The notes under the pieces are model-generated. The model worked only from the letters and a program-made list of their open reading frames with translations. It ran no database searches and was not told where the DNA came from. Positions 6,251 to 15,405 of a stretch of DNA of 33,481 nt are shown here, one piece after another (the stretch's first letter is position 1; each line of letters begins with the position of its first letter). A program made the translations under genes and the position numbers. The stretch comes from JBOGVA01 sp050692195 (lineage in GTDB: Bacteria; Actinomycetota; UBA4738), in the NCBI GenBank assembly GCA_050692195.1, contig JBOGVA010000022.1, positions 1 through 33,481 of the forward strand, read 5' to 3'.

Positions 6251-8260
6251 TCAGTTGGGGCGGCTGAATCCTGGCGCCCTACGCAGCAGCTGGGCGTTCA
6301 ACGCGACCACGACTGTGCTCACAGACATGAGCAGGGCCCCGACGGCGGGTGGGAGCAGGATGCCGACGGGGGCCAGGACGCCCGCCGCAAGCGGGAGCGC
6401 CACCGCGTTGTAGCCGGTGGCCCAGGCGAGGTTCTGAAGCATCTTCCGGTAGGTTGCCCGCGACAGCTCGACCACCCTGGCGACGTCTCGGGGGTCGTTT
6501 CGAACCAGGACGACGTCGGCGGACTCGATGGCCACGTCCGTTCCCGCTCCGATGGCGATCCCCACGTCTGCCTCGACCAGGGCCGGCGCGTCGTTCACCC
6601 CGTCACCGACCATGGCGACCACGTCGCCCTGGGCCTGCAACTCCCTCACCCGGATGGCCTTCTGCTCGGGCAGCACCTGGGCGAAGTGCTCGTCGAGGCC
6701 GAGCGCGGCGGCCACCCAACGGGCCACATCCTCGGAGTCGCCGGTGATCATGGCCACCCGGATGCCCAGCTCCTTCGGGTGGGCCACCGCCTCCCTGGAT
6801 TCCTCCCGGATCACGTCGGCCAGAGCGAAGACGGCAGTCACGCTTCCGCCCTCGACCAGGCTCACCACGGTCTTCCCCTCCCCCGACCATCGCTTGGCAG
6901 CCTCCAGCAGCGCTCCGGCCAAGACCGCTCCCAGCGACTCGAGAAGGCGAGGGCCGCCGAGGTGGACCTCGTGATCATCCACCCGGCCCCGCACCCCAAG
7001 GCCCTCGAGCGCCTCGAATCCCTTGACCCGAGCGGGCCGCACTCCCCGGCTCTCGGCCTCCCTGACGATGGCCCGCGCCAGCGCGTGCTCGCTATCGGCC
7101 TCCAGAGCAGCGGCCAGGGCGAGCGCCTCCTGTTCCGAGTGGCCATCCGCGGTGGCCACGCCGACCACTCCAAGCTCGCCGCGGGTGAGGGTTCCGGTCT
7201 TGTCGAAGACCACCACGTCGAGCTCGCGAGCCCGCTCGAGGGCCAGGCGGTTGCGGACCAGCAGCCCGCTACGGGCGGAGAGGCTCGTGGAGATGGCGAT
7301 CACCAATGGGACCGCGAGCCCCAGAGCGTGGGGACACGCGATCACCACCACCGTGACCGCCCGCTCGACCACGAAGTCCGCTCCCCGGTCGGCGGCGAAC
7401 AGCCCCCAGGCCAGCGCCGTGGCGGACCCCGCGACCACCGCGATGTAGAACAACCACCTCGCCGCTCGATCGGCCACGTCCTGGGCCCGGGACTTCGACG
7501 CCTGCGCCTCCTCGACCAGCCGCATGATGCCGGCCAGGGCGGTTTCCTCTCCTGTTCGAAGGACCTTGACGCGGAGAGCCCCCTCCTGGTTGACGGTCCC
7601 CGCGATGACCTCGTCCCCCGGGCCCCTGTGTACGGGCCTGGATTCTCCCGTGAGCAGCGACTCATCGAGATGAGACTCGCCCTCGAGCACTTCGCCGTCG
7701 GCCGGCACCCGACCCCCCGGCCGGATCAACACGGTGTCTCCAGGTCCCAGCTCCGAGACCGGGACCTCCTCCGTTCGCCCCTCGACGAGCCGCTCCGCGG
7801 TATCCGGCAAGAGCTTCGCCAGCTCCGACAGTGCCTCGCCGGCCCGCCCGATGGAGCGCATCTCCAACCAGTGCCCCAGCAGCATGACGTCGACGAGAGT
7901 GGCCAGCTCCCAGTAGAAGCCCTCCCCCTCGACGAGGAAGGTCGTCGCCGCGCTGTACACGTAAGCGGCCGTGATACCCAGCGCAACCAGGGTCATCATC
8001 CCTGGAGCGCGGACACGGAGCTCGCCCGCCGCAGATCGGAGGAACACCGAGCCCCCGTAGCAGTAGACGACGGTCCCCAGCAGGAAGGGAACGTATCGTG
8101 GCCCCGGAAGGTCAGGAGCCTCCAGCCCTAGCAGGTCCCACAGGCCCTCCGCGTATGCCAGAACGGGAAGGGTGAGGATGAGGGACACCCAGAACCGGTT
8201 GCGGAACATCTCGGCCGAGTGCCCGGCGTGCCGGTCGTGATGCCCTTCGTGCGCTCCCAT
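6251..8260 (-). CDS. CPH-type heavy-metal P-type ATPase (CopB-like)
   Basis: Metal-exporting P1B ATPase of 669 residues, probably for copper. There is no N-terminal HMA domain; instead the N-terminus is His-rich (GAHEGHHDRHAGH). The membrane metal motif is CPH (309-311) in place of CPC, the mark of the CopB (P1B-3) group. Other motifs are TGES (204-207), phosphorylated Asp353 in DKTGTLT, GDGVND (552-557), and late-helix motifs GYNAVALPLAAG and MSVSTVVVALNA. The nucleotide-domain SEHP motif reads SEHA (390-393): the His is kept but the Pro is Ala. The ATG at 8260 has a modest GGGAGC site. It lies 113 bases downstream of the hemerythrin gene on the same strand, so metal or redox stress may link them. 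Confidence 0.93.
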   Translation of the reverse strand: MGAHEGHHDRHAGHSAEMFRNRFWVSLILTLPVLAYAEGLWDLLGLEAPDLPGPRYVPFLLGTVVYCYGGSVFLRSAAGELRVRAPGMMTLVALGITAAYVYSAATTFLVEGEGFYWELATLVDVMLLGHWLEMRSIGRAGEALSELAKLLPDTAERLVEGRTEEVPVSELGPGDTVLIRPGGRVPADGEVLEGESHLDESLLTGESRPVHRGPGDEVIAGTVNQEGALRVKVLRTGEETALAGIMRLVEEAQASKSRAQDVADRAARWLFYIAVVAGSATALAWGLFAADRGADFVVERAVTVVVIACPHALGLAVPLVIAISTSLSARSGLLVRNRLALERARELDVVVFDKTGTLTRGELGVVGVATADGHSEQEALALAAALEADSEHALARAIVREAESRGVRPARVKGFEALEGLGVRGRVDDHEVHLGGPRLLESLGAVLAGALLEAAKRWSGEGKTVVSLVEGGSVTAVFALADVIREESREAVAHPKELGIRVAMITGDSEDVARWVAAALGLDEHFAQVLPEQKAIRVRELQAQGDVVAMVGDGVNDAPALVEADVGIAIGAGTDVAIESADVVLVRNDPRDVARVVELSRATYRKMLQNLAWATGYNAVALPLAAGVLAPVGILLPPAVGALLMSVSTVVVALNAQLLRRAPGFSRPN

Positions 8261-8334
8261 CCGGTCCGCTCCCAGTTCCGGTTCCGGATCGAGAGTAGTC
8301 GCCGGTCAGGTGCCTCGTTCGCCGATCGCGTCCG

Positions 8335-8358
8335 CGGGCCGGCCGCGCACGCGGCCCG
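8335..8358 (-). terminator. GC-rich hairpin after the hemerythrin gene
   Basis: CGGGCCG (8335-8341) can pair with CGGCCCG (8352-8358). A nested alternative stem GGCCGC/GCGGCC (8341-8346, 8351-8356) closes a GCAC tetraloop. It lies 15 bases past the hemerythrin stop, but there is no T-tract, so it may attenuate rather than end transcription into the ATPase gene. Confidence 0.35.
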
Positions 8359-8373
8359 GCGCTGGGGCGGCGC

Positions 8374-8823
8374 CTACGGCAGGGTTCGAGCCGTCTTCTT
8401 CGCCTGCTTCAGTCGCTCCCCCAGCTCCTCGAGCTCCTGGCGCGACATGCTCTTGCGGAGCTTCGGAAGCATCTCCTCCTCCTCTTCCTTGGCGTGGTGG
8501 CGAACACCTCCGATGAGCGCGGACATCTTGGCGTCGAGCATGGGATCGTCACCACTCAAGCCGACCAGCGCGCGGAGCGCCTTCTTCGCCTCAGAGTGCT
8601 CCACCTCGGCTTCGTGGACCAACTCCTTGAACTCACCGCCGATCTGCCGCATCTTCGGATAGAGGATCTGCTCTTCGATGGCCGCGTGCACCGAGAGCTC
8701 CTTGATCACGCGATCGGCGACGTGGCGCTTCGTCTTGTATGCCTTCGATCCCGCCTGCTCGAACCTCTTGAACAGGCCCTCCACCGTGTCGTGGTCCTGC
8801 TTGATCAGCTTGATGGCGTCCAT
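8374..8823 (-). CDS. Hemerythrin HHE-domain protein
   Basis: A 149-residue four-helix protein predicted to carry a di-iron site that binds oxygen, NO or reactive oxygen species, or stores iron, in the cytoplasm. Candidate ligands are spaced as in hemerythrin HHE proteins: His11 (KQDHDTVEGLF), His46 and Glu50 (SVHAAIEEQ), His70/His76 (HEAEVEHSEAKK), and His109/His110 with Glu114 (VRHHAKEEEEEM). The C-terminus is a charged helix. The ATG at 8823 follows GGGGAGGACC and begins at the conserved first helix; the frame stays open further upstream without a comparable start. The downstream neighbour is the metal P-type ATPase. Confidence 0.92.
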   Translation of the reverse strand: MDAIKLIKQDHDTVEGLFKRFEQAGSKAYKTKRHVADRVIKELSVHAAIEEQILYPKMRQIGGEFKELVHEAEVEHSEAKKALRALVGLSGDDPMLDAKMSALIGGVRHHAKEEEEEMLPKLRKSMSRQELEELGERLKQAKKTARTLP

Positions 8824-8996
8824 CGACCGGTCCTCCCCGGCTCCAAGCAACAGCCCTATGGGGCGCGCCAGCGAAGTTCTCTCCGCGGAGTCGCACCTCA
8901 AACGCCGGGGCGGTCGAGGAATCACTGAACTCATTCCGGAGAGGCACTCCAGACGGGTTCGGACCGCGCTCGGCGGATCGCGGGGCAACCCGAAGC

Positions 8997-11948
8997 TCAG
9001 GCGCGCGCTTCGACCGGCTCGGCGCCGTGGGACTCGCGCAGCCTGCTGGACAACACGCGCATCACCGCCAGGCTGGCTTCGGGCCGCTCTCGAAGGATCC
9101 GCTCGAAGCGCCCACGGTCGATGGCGAGCGTCCGGACCTCCCCCGCCGCGACGAGGGACGCCATCCGGGGCGCTCCGCTGATGATCGCCATCTCCCCGAC
9201 GGCCTCCCCCGGTGGCCGCCTGGCCACCTCCAACGTGCCGCCGGGGCGGGTTACCAGCACCCTGATCTCTCCAGACACGACCACGTACATCTCGTCGCCC
9301 GGCTCTCCCTGCTCCGCGATCACCTCTCCGTCCGTGTAGGCCTGTTCAGTGACGATCTCCCCGACGTGCTTGAGGTCGGCCGGGGAGAGATCGACGAAGA
9401 GCGACACCCGTCGCAAGAACACGACCCGGTCCATCAGCGACAGGCTTGGCAAGGTCTCCATGGGGCGATCTCCTTCCAGAGCTGAGGCGGCCGTCTCGCG
9501 CACCAGCGTATCGGCATCGGAATGGGCAAGGAGCTCGAGCGCCGAGCGCAGCCCGGCGTTCCCGGCCGCGGCGAAGGCCGCGCAAGCCCGCAGCCACGGG
9601 TCTGCGTCCCGCATGAGCTTCGCCAGCGCCGATGCTCTGTCCCCCGCCGGATGGCCCGCGCCCTCCCAGATCGCCAGGAGCGGCCGGACGACGCTCGGTT
9701 CCCCAACTGCATCGAGCGTTTCAAGCGCGTTCGCTCGCTGAACCGGGTCGCGGCTGTTCAGGTTCTCGATGGCGAGCTCGATGGCCGCCGCATCCCAGAA
9801 GTGACTGGCCGCGTGCAGCGCGTTCACCGCGTGCTGGAGCGCCCGATGGTGCAGGGCATGCGCCAGCACATTGGTGCGATCGTCCTTGTCGACACCCACC
9901 ATGCTGAGGAGCTCTCCGTAGCTCACTGCCCGCGACACCTCCCGGCGCACGTACTGCCGAAGTATCGAGGGATCGACGCCTCCGAGCCGATCGAGCACGT
10001 GGATTGCCTCGGCCTCGAGGTCCGGACGGGCCAGGGCCTCCACCAGCGGGTCGCGAGCTGGGGCGCCCATCCGAACCAGGCCCTCCGCGGCTTCCGCTCG
10101 GACGAACGGATCCGGATCGCCGAGGGCCCGCACCAGAGCATGGGCGGCTCCGGCGTGGGGGTCGGTCGAGAGGGACGATACCGCGGCAGCGCGCCACTCC
10201 GGTTCAGGCGAATCGGCCATGGCGTGGAGGATCCGATCGGCCTCGTCGGCACGATCCGACCCCAGCAGCGCCGCCGACGCTCGTGCACGCACGCGGGGGT
10301 CGGGGTCGGCCAGCAAGCCGGAAAGGTGGGTCGCAGCTCGCTCGGGGAGCCCCGACGCCACCAAGGCATCCACCGCCGCCAAGCGCACGTCCGGATCCGG
10401 GTCGCCCACCAGGCCGCTCGCCTCGGCGAACGCGGACTTGTCTCCGATCCGGGCCCATCCCCGGAGGGCGGCAGCCCGAACGACGGCGTCATCGTCTCGG
10501 AGACCTTGGTGCAGGGCGGGCGAGACTTGGCCATCGGCCACCTCCGCCAGGATCTGCATGGAGATGCGGCGCACCGCCGGGTCCCGGTCTGAGACGGACC
10601 GGGCAACGACCTCGAGCGCGGCCGCGTCCTGACGGATCCCCCCGAAAGGCTCCTCCTCAGCGAGGAACACCTCGGGGTTCCCGGCACGGAGCGCCTCCAC
10701 GACCGCGCCTGCGTAGGCTTGGCGAACCCGCCACACGGTGAAGATGGCCAGCCCGGCGGCGGCCACACCGATGATGGCGACCGCCCTGGGCTGGAGCACC
10801 CGATCGGCGAGGACGAGCACGAGTCCCGAGGCCACGATCCCTCCCTGGAGGGCGACGCCGTCCATGAACGCCCGGGTCTGGTCGCGTCGCTGAGCGGGCA
10901 CCACGTTGAACAGCGCTTGCCACCCGCTTCCCCAAACGCCGTTGACCCACACCATTTGTAGGAAGCGGAAGGCCACGAGCGCGCCGAAACCCGGCCCGGC
11001 CAGCAGGACGGCGAATCCGGCCACGTACATCAACGGCAGAACGAGCACCATGGGGGCGACTCCGAACCGCGCGAACAGCCGGTTTGCCGCGAACAGGGAT
11101 GCCATCAGGGCGATCCCGCTCGTCGCGCCCATGAAGAGACCGAGGAACCCCGCGAGGCGGCCTGCGTCGGGGAACCGCTCCGTCGCCGCCCTTGCAAAGA
11201 GGAACGCAACCGAGAAGTAGAGGAGGGCGAAGAGCGCGAGCGAGAGCGCCATCCAGGACAGGAGAGGCGACCTCATCAGAGAACGGAGTCCCCTGGCCAG
11301 CTCAGTCATCGGAGGCGGGGAAGGACGCCTGCCCCGACGGCGCGTCGGCACGATCCCGCCGCCGACCCTGAGAGCGGATCGCGCCACCAGGAACGCCAGA
11401 CCGAGAGCCGCCGCCCACGGGAGCAACAGGTTCTCGACGCCGAGCCACCGGGCCAGCGGGCTCGTTGCCAGACCTCCGAACGTGACGCCCAGGATGAGCC
11501 CGGAGCCGTAGAGCGGGAAGAGGCGCTTTACCTGGCGCGTGTCGTGCACGGCACCGGCGATCCCCCACGCCGCGACGAGGGCGACGGTCCACATCACCAT
11601 CATCGCGAGCCACATGGCCGGATAGAGCCATCGCTCGTTGATGACGAGCAGCAGACGCATGACGACGACCACCACGGCCATCACCAGAGGCGTCACCAAC
11701 AGCAGCCGCCGAGGCCGGGGGCGCCCGAGCAATGTGTTCAGGCCAAGCATGATGGCGAAGGTCACGACGCCGAGCGCGACGTAGAGAGGGGGCAGGGAGC
11801 GCGGTCCGAAACGGATGAAGAGCAATGACTCGATCGCGTTGCCACCAAGGGCGAAGCCAAACCAGAGGATGATCATCATCGCCAGCAACCGGAAGGCCAC
11901 CCGCCCCTCGTTCGGGCGGATCCTCAACAGTCGCTCTATGATCGCCAC
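8997..11948 (-). CDS. MFS-like transporter fused to HEAT repeats and a cyclic-nucleotide-binding domain
   Basis: About 983 residues in three parts. Residues 20-415 form roughly 12 transmembrane helices resembling the Npt/ATP-ADP-translocase-like branch of MFS proteins (for example WVNGVWGSGWQALFNVVPAQRRDQTRAFMDG split over 335-364). Residues 440-830 are a long series of HEAT-like repeats with recurring DPDPxVRxxAxxAL units. Residues 838-975 are a cyclic-nucleotide-binding domain with a phosphate-cassette-like segment GEAVGEMAIISGAPRMAS. The GTG at 11948 was chosen because homologous proteins start near IERLLRIRPNEG; a GTG at 12005 overlapping the cyclase stop as TAGTG is an alternative. It sits directly downstream of a class III cyclase on the same strand, suggesting that the cyclase's product controls it (inference). 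The transported substrate is unknown. Confidence 0.88.
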   Translation of the reverse strand: MAIIERLLRIRPNEGRVAFRLLAMMIILWFGFALGGNAIESLLFIRFGPRSLPPLYVALGVVTFAIMLGLNTLLGRPRPRRLLLVTPLVMAVVVVVMRLLLVINERWLYPAMWLAMMVMWTVALVAAWGIAGAVHDTRQVKRLFPLYGSGLILGVTFGGLATSPLARWLGVENLLLPWAAALGLAFLVARSALRVGGGIVPTRRRGRRPSPPPMTELARGLRSLMRSPLLSWMALSLALFALLYFSVAFLFARAATERFPDAGRLAGFLGLFMGATSGIALMASLFAANRLFARFGVAPMVLVLPLMYVAGFAVLLAGPGFGALVAFRFLQMVWVNGVWGSGWQALFNVVPAQRRDQTRAFMDGVALQGGIVASGLVLVLADRVLQPRAVAIIGVAAAGLAIFTVWRVRQAYAGAVVEALRAGNPEVFLAEEEPFGGIRQDAAALEVVARSVSDRDPAVRRISMQILAEVADGQVSPALHQGLRDDDAVVRAAALRGWARIGDKSAFAEASGLVGDPDPDVRLAAVDALVASGLPERAATHLSGLLADPDPRVRARASAALLGSDRADEADRILHAMADSPEPEWRAAAVSSLSTDPHAGAAHALVRALGDPDPFVRAEAAEGLVRMGAPARDPLVEALARPDLEAEAIHVLDRLGGVDPSILRQYVRREVSRAVSYGELLSMVGVDKDDRTNVLAHALHHRALQHAVNALHAASHFWDAAAIELAIENLNSRDPVQRANALETLDAVGEPSVVRPLLAIWEGAGHPAGDRASALAKLMRDADPWLRACAAFAAAGNAGLRSALELLAHSDADTLVRETAASALEGDRPMETLPSLSLMDRVVFLRRVSLFVDLSPADLKHVGEIVTEQAYTDGEVIAEQGEPGDEMYVVVSGEIRVLVTRPGGTLEVARRPPGEAVGEMAIISGAPRMASLVAAGEVRTLAIDRGRFERILRERPEASLAVMRVLSSRLRESHGAEPVEARA

Positions 11949-12004
11949 GCCGTCATGTGGCCGTGAGGCCGGCTTCCTCGCGAGCGTAGGCGATGGCCGC
12001 TCCA

Positions 12005-15000
12005 CTACGTCCCAAGCACCGGCGCCAACGCGGGGCTCGAGAGCAGCGTCCGTCGATGGTCCGCGGAAAGGCCGGCGGCGAACTCCTCCACAGCGCTTCG
12101 CGTCCGGCGACGAGCTTCCTCCGCGGCGGCCTCGTCGCCCAGAGCGTCGAGCGCCTCCGCCAGGCCGGCCAGAGCGGGCCACAGCGTCGGCGCGTGGCCC
12201 AGCCGCTCGGCGTCCTCGATCCCCCGGCGGAACTCGGAGAGGCCCTCCTCAGGATTCCCCAGCCCGAGCATGGCACGGCCCAACACCGTACGAGCCCGGC
12301 ACGCGTACTTCAGTCGTCCCGGACGGAGAGCATGCTCGAGCACCTCCTGGGCCGCGCCTGCCGCCTCCTCCAGACTCCCGGCCAGCAGCGCCGCCTCGGC
12401 CCGCGCCTCCAGCAACCGGACGGTCCAGAGCCATTGGTGCCACCCCTTGCTCCGCTCGGCGGCCTGAAGGAGCTCCGGCAGCGAGGCCTGGCTCCGTCCG
12501 ACCTCACCCTCCTCGAGATCCACGAACAGCAGGTCGATCCTGGCGCTGACCTCGGCACCCAGAAACGCAGCCTTCCTTGCGTAGTCGAGCGCTTCCTCGT
12601 TGAGAGATCGAGCCTGCCGGAGGTCGCCCATCTCCCGCAGCGCACCCGCCCACATGTTCAGGGCTCGAGCGCTGAACAGGGGTATGGGCTCCATCTCCCG
12701 TCCGAACACCACCGCCCGCTCGAGCCACTCGATCCCCTCCTCGTGTCGCGAGAGCCCGATGAGAGCGAGGCCGGCGTGGGCGGCGCCGTTGATGACGCCG
12801 GTCAGGCTCGACGCCTCGAGCCCGAGCTCGTACGCCTGGCGGCCGAGCTCGAGAGCCCGTTGGTGATCGCCTCGCCAGTAGTGGCCGAGCGCACTCTGGC
12901 CAAGGGCGTGGGCGTAGGCGCCGTCTCGTTTCTCCACGGGCCACAGCGACTGGGCCTGGGCAGAGAGCTCGTTGCTCCGTTGCGTGTCGCCGTCCATCCC
13001 GGCTGCTTCGCCCACCACGGCCAGCGCCCGGGCCTCGAGCTCTGGATCCTCGATCTCGCGTGCCGCGGCGGTCGCCTCGTCGGCGTGCTTGTGGGTCTGC
13101 TCAGCGTCCGCCAGCCAGTACCACCCCCGGGCGCGTTCCAGCATGGCCAGCGCCCGCTCGCGCCCCTCAAGCTCAGGGATCACCGCCTCCAGTCCTTGCA
13201 GCCCCTGGGTGAAGTCGCCCGCGTCGATCCTGGTGGTGGCTCGGGCCAGCTCGGCCATGGGGCGCAGCACCCGTTCCTCCTTCCCCAAGAGCTCGATCGC
13301 CTCCGTGTAAAGCCCGATGGCCTCCTGTTTCGCCCATGCGCGTGAGGCCACCTCCGCAGCAGTCATGAGGTAGCGGGCGGCCTTCGCGTTCTCCCCCGAC
13401 TCCTTCCAGTGGTAGGCGATCAGCGAGGCCGAGTCACGGGCCCGCTCCCCCATCGCCTCTTCGAGGTACCGCGCCACCACCGCGTGTCCCCGGCGGCGCG
13501 CTACCTTTGGCAAGGCCTGATAGGCGACTTCCTGCGTCAGGATGTGCTTGAAGATGAACTCGGGGTCTCCGGCCAGCCGCGATTGGCGTTGGCGGCGGAT
13601 GACGTCCCTCACTTCCAGGCTGTCGAGCGACCGGTCGAGGGCGGCCGAATCGCCGTCGAGGGCGAGCAGCGCACCCCTCCAGAAGAACCGCCCCACGATG
13701 GAAGCCTCCCGCAGCACGCGCCGCTCCTCGGCTGGGAGGGCGTCGAGGCGGGCGGCGATGATCGCCTGCACCGTTGTCGGCAGCGAGGAGGCCAGGCCGG
13801 CCGTTCGCTCTTCCACCGAGGCGGCCAGCTCCTCCAGAAACAGGGGGTTCCCGCCCCCCGTCTGTACGAGAGCCCCCAAGCTCGCCTCCGGCTCGCGTGA
13901 CGTCATCAAGGAGAGGGCGAGATCGCGGCTCTCGCTCTCGTTCAGCGGCTGGACGGAGATGGCGGTGTAAGCTGCGAGGCCACCGCCCCAGGTGGGATGG
14001 GCGTCCAGAAGCTCCGGGCGAGCCGCCGTGAGCAGCAACAGCGGAACCTCGCGAACGCGGCCCGCCAGCGACTCCACAAGCTCGAGCAGCGCCGGCTGGG
14101 CCCAGTGGACGTCCTCGAACGCCAGAGCGGTAGGCCTGGCCTGCGCAAGGCCTTCCACGACCCGGCGAACGGAGGAGAACAAGAGCTGCTTGTCCGGCGT
14201 CCCTTTCGTGGACAGGCCGAGCACGATCTGCAGGTGGCCCGCCACCTGCTCCGCGTCCTCCTCCGGCACCACCTGGCGAACGAGCCCGTTGAGCTTCATC
14301 CGCGCCAGCGGCACGGGGTCGGAGTCCAGGATCCCCGCAGCCTGCTCGACCTGCTGGCTGAACGCGTCGTATCCCGTGGTCTCGCCGTAGGGAAGGCAGC
14401 GCCCCTTGATCAGCCGGCCCTGTCGCTCAACCAGCGAGGTGAGCTCCCGGATCAGCCGGCTCTTCCCGATGCCGGGCGGCCCGATGAGAGTGACCAAGCG
14501 GGGCCGGCTCTCCTCGACGACTTGCGCCCACAGCCGTTCGAGCAGATCCAGCTCCGCCTTCCGCCCCACCAGCGGAGTTCCCGAGGGAGCGCGCTCGGCG
14601 GGCTTCCCTCGTGCCGCCAGCACACGCCAGGCCGGAACCGGCTCCTCCTTGCCCTTGGCCGCGACGGCCTCCACCGGCTCGTAGTCGATGACCTGAGCAG
14701 TTGCCAGATACGTGGCCCGACCGACGAGGATCGTCCCGGGAGGCGCCGCCGACTGCAGACGGGCGGCGGTGTTGGTGACGTCCCCCATGACCGTGTACTC
14801 GCGTCGCTCCTCGGGGCCGATCAGGCCGGCCATGACCTCGCCGGTGTTGAGCCCGATATGGAGCTGTAGGGGCAGCCCCGGCCCCATCTCAGCTTGGATC
14901 GAGTCCCGCATGGCGAGGGCGGCCCGGACGGCCCGCTCGGCGTCGTCCTCGTGGATCAGCGGAGCGCCGAAGACGGCCATGATGGCATCGCCCATCACGC

Positions 15001-15352
15001 TGACCACGGTCCCCCCGAAGGTCCGGACCTCTTGTCCCATGCGCTCGGCCAGCTCGTGGGCCAGAGCCTTCACGTCTTCCGGGTCCAGCTTCTCGGACAG
15101 AGCGGTGAAGCCCGACAGGTCGGCGAACAGCACGGTGGCCAGCCGTCGCTCCTCCCTGGCATCTTCGACAGGGGGGACGGGCCCAGGCTGCTCAAGGGCG
15201 CTCCCACAGGTCCCGCAGAACGCGTACCCGAGGGGGTTCGGGGTGCCGCAGACCGGGCACGGTCGCTGAAGGCTGGTCCCGCAGGAGCCGCAGAACCGTT
15301 GCTCCGGCGGATTCGGCGTCCCGCAGTTAGGGCACCGCACCGTATCCGACAT
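12005..15352 (-). CDS. Zinc-ribbon class III nucleotide cyclase / AAA ATPase / TPR regulator
   Basis: A 1115-residue signalling protein. Two N-terminal zinc ribbons use Cys7/10/21/24 and Cys32/35/46/49. A class III cyclase domain (about 68-245) keeps both metal Asp residues, Asp78 (FADLSGF) and Asp122 (MGDAIMAVFG), and the Asn194/Arg198 pair (VTNTAARL), so it should be active. An AAA/ATPase region (about 260-560) has Walker A GPPGIGKS (291-298) and Walker B LAFED (410-414), and the C-terminal half is TPR-like helical repeats. Such proteins are common in actinobacteria and Chloroflexi and sense unknown ligands. The ATG at 15352 starts the zinc ribbon and has no nearby ribosome site, but a TACACT -10 lies seven bases before it. 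The next gene encodes a cyclic-nucleotide-binding transporter. Confidence 0.92.
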   Translation of the reverse strand: MSDTVRCPNCGTPNPPEQRFCGSCGTSLQRPCPVCGTPNPLGYAFCGTCGSALEQPGPVPPVEDAREERRLATVLFADLSGFTALSEKLDPEDVKALAHELAERMGQEVRTFGGTVVSVMGDAIMAVFGAPLIHEDDAERAVRAALAMRDSIQAEMGPGLPLQLHIGLNTGEVMAGLIGPEERREYTVMGDVTNTAARLQSAAPPGTILVGRATYLATAQVIDYEPVEAVAAKGKEEPVPAWRVLAARGKPAERAPSGTPLVGRKAELDLLERLWAQVVEESRPRLVTLIGPPGIGKSRLIRELTSLVERQGRLIKGRCLPYGETTGYDAFSQQVEQAAGILDSDPVPLARMKLNGLVRQVVPEEDAEQVAGHLQIVLGLSTKGTPDKQLLFSSVRRVVEGLAQARPTALAFEDVHWAQPALLELVESLAGRVREVPLLLLTAARPELLDAHPTWGGGLAAYTAISVQPLNESESRDLALSLMTSREPEASLGALVQTGGGNPLFLEELAASVEERTAGLASSLPTTVQAIIAARLDALPAEERRVLREASIVGRFFWRGALLALDGDSAALDRSLDSLEVRDVIRRQRQSRLAGDPEFIFKHILTQEVAYQALPKVARRRGHAVVARYLEEAMGERARDSASLIAYHWKESGENAKAARYLMTAAEVASRAWAKQEAIGLYTEAIELLGKEERVLRPMAELARATTRIDAGDFTQGLQGLEAVIPELEGRERALAMLERARGWYWLADAEQTHKHADEATAAAREIEDPELEARALAVVGEAAGMDGDTQRSNELSAQAQSLWPVEKRDGAYAHALGQSALGHYWRGDHQRALELGRQAYELGLEASSLTGVINGAAHAGLALIGLSRHEEGIEWLERAVVFGREMEPIPLFSARALNMWAGALREMGDLRQARSLNEEALDYARKAAFLGAEVSARIDLLFVDLEEGEVGRSQASLPELLQAAERSKGWHQWLWTVRLLEARAEAALLAGSLEEAAGAAQEVLEHALRPGRLKYACRARTVLGRAMLGLGNPEEGLSEFRRGIEDAERLGHAPTLWPALAGLAEALDALGDEAAAEEARRRTRSAVEEFAAGLSADHRRTLLSSPALAPVLGT

Positions 15353-15359
15353 GCGGCTG

Positions 15360-15365
15360 AGTGTA
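15360..15365 (-). promoter_or_regulatory. -10 element giving a probably leaderless cyclase transcript
   Basis: On the minus strand TACACT is followed by seven bases and then the cyclase ATG (15352). A TTCGCT -35 at 17-bp spacing is weak. The position predicts a transcript starting at or next to the start codon. Confidence 0.4.
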
Positions 15366-15405
15366 GATCGTCCCTCCGCGGCAGCGAAGGGGAGGTGGCG
15401 TTCTC

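Noticed and set aside
6686..8131. Plus-strand open frame of 481 codons opposite the metal ATPase gene
   Set aside because: The minus strand carries all P-type ATPase motifs. The plus frame is rich in Arg, Gly and His without any recognisable fold.
11949..12182. Longer N-terminus for the CNB-domain transporter
   Set aside because: The extension is Arg/Gly/Pro-rich and mostly overlaps the cyclase coding end in another frame. Homologous proteins begin close to 11948. A GTG at 12005 remains possible.
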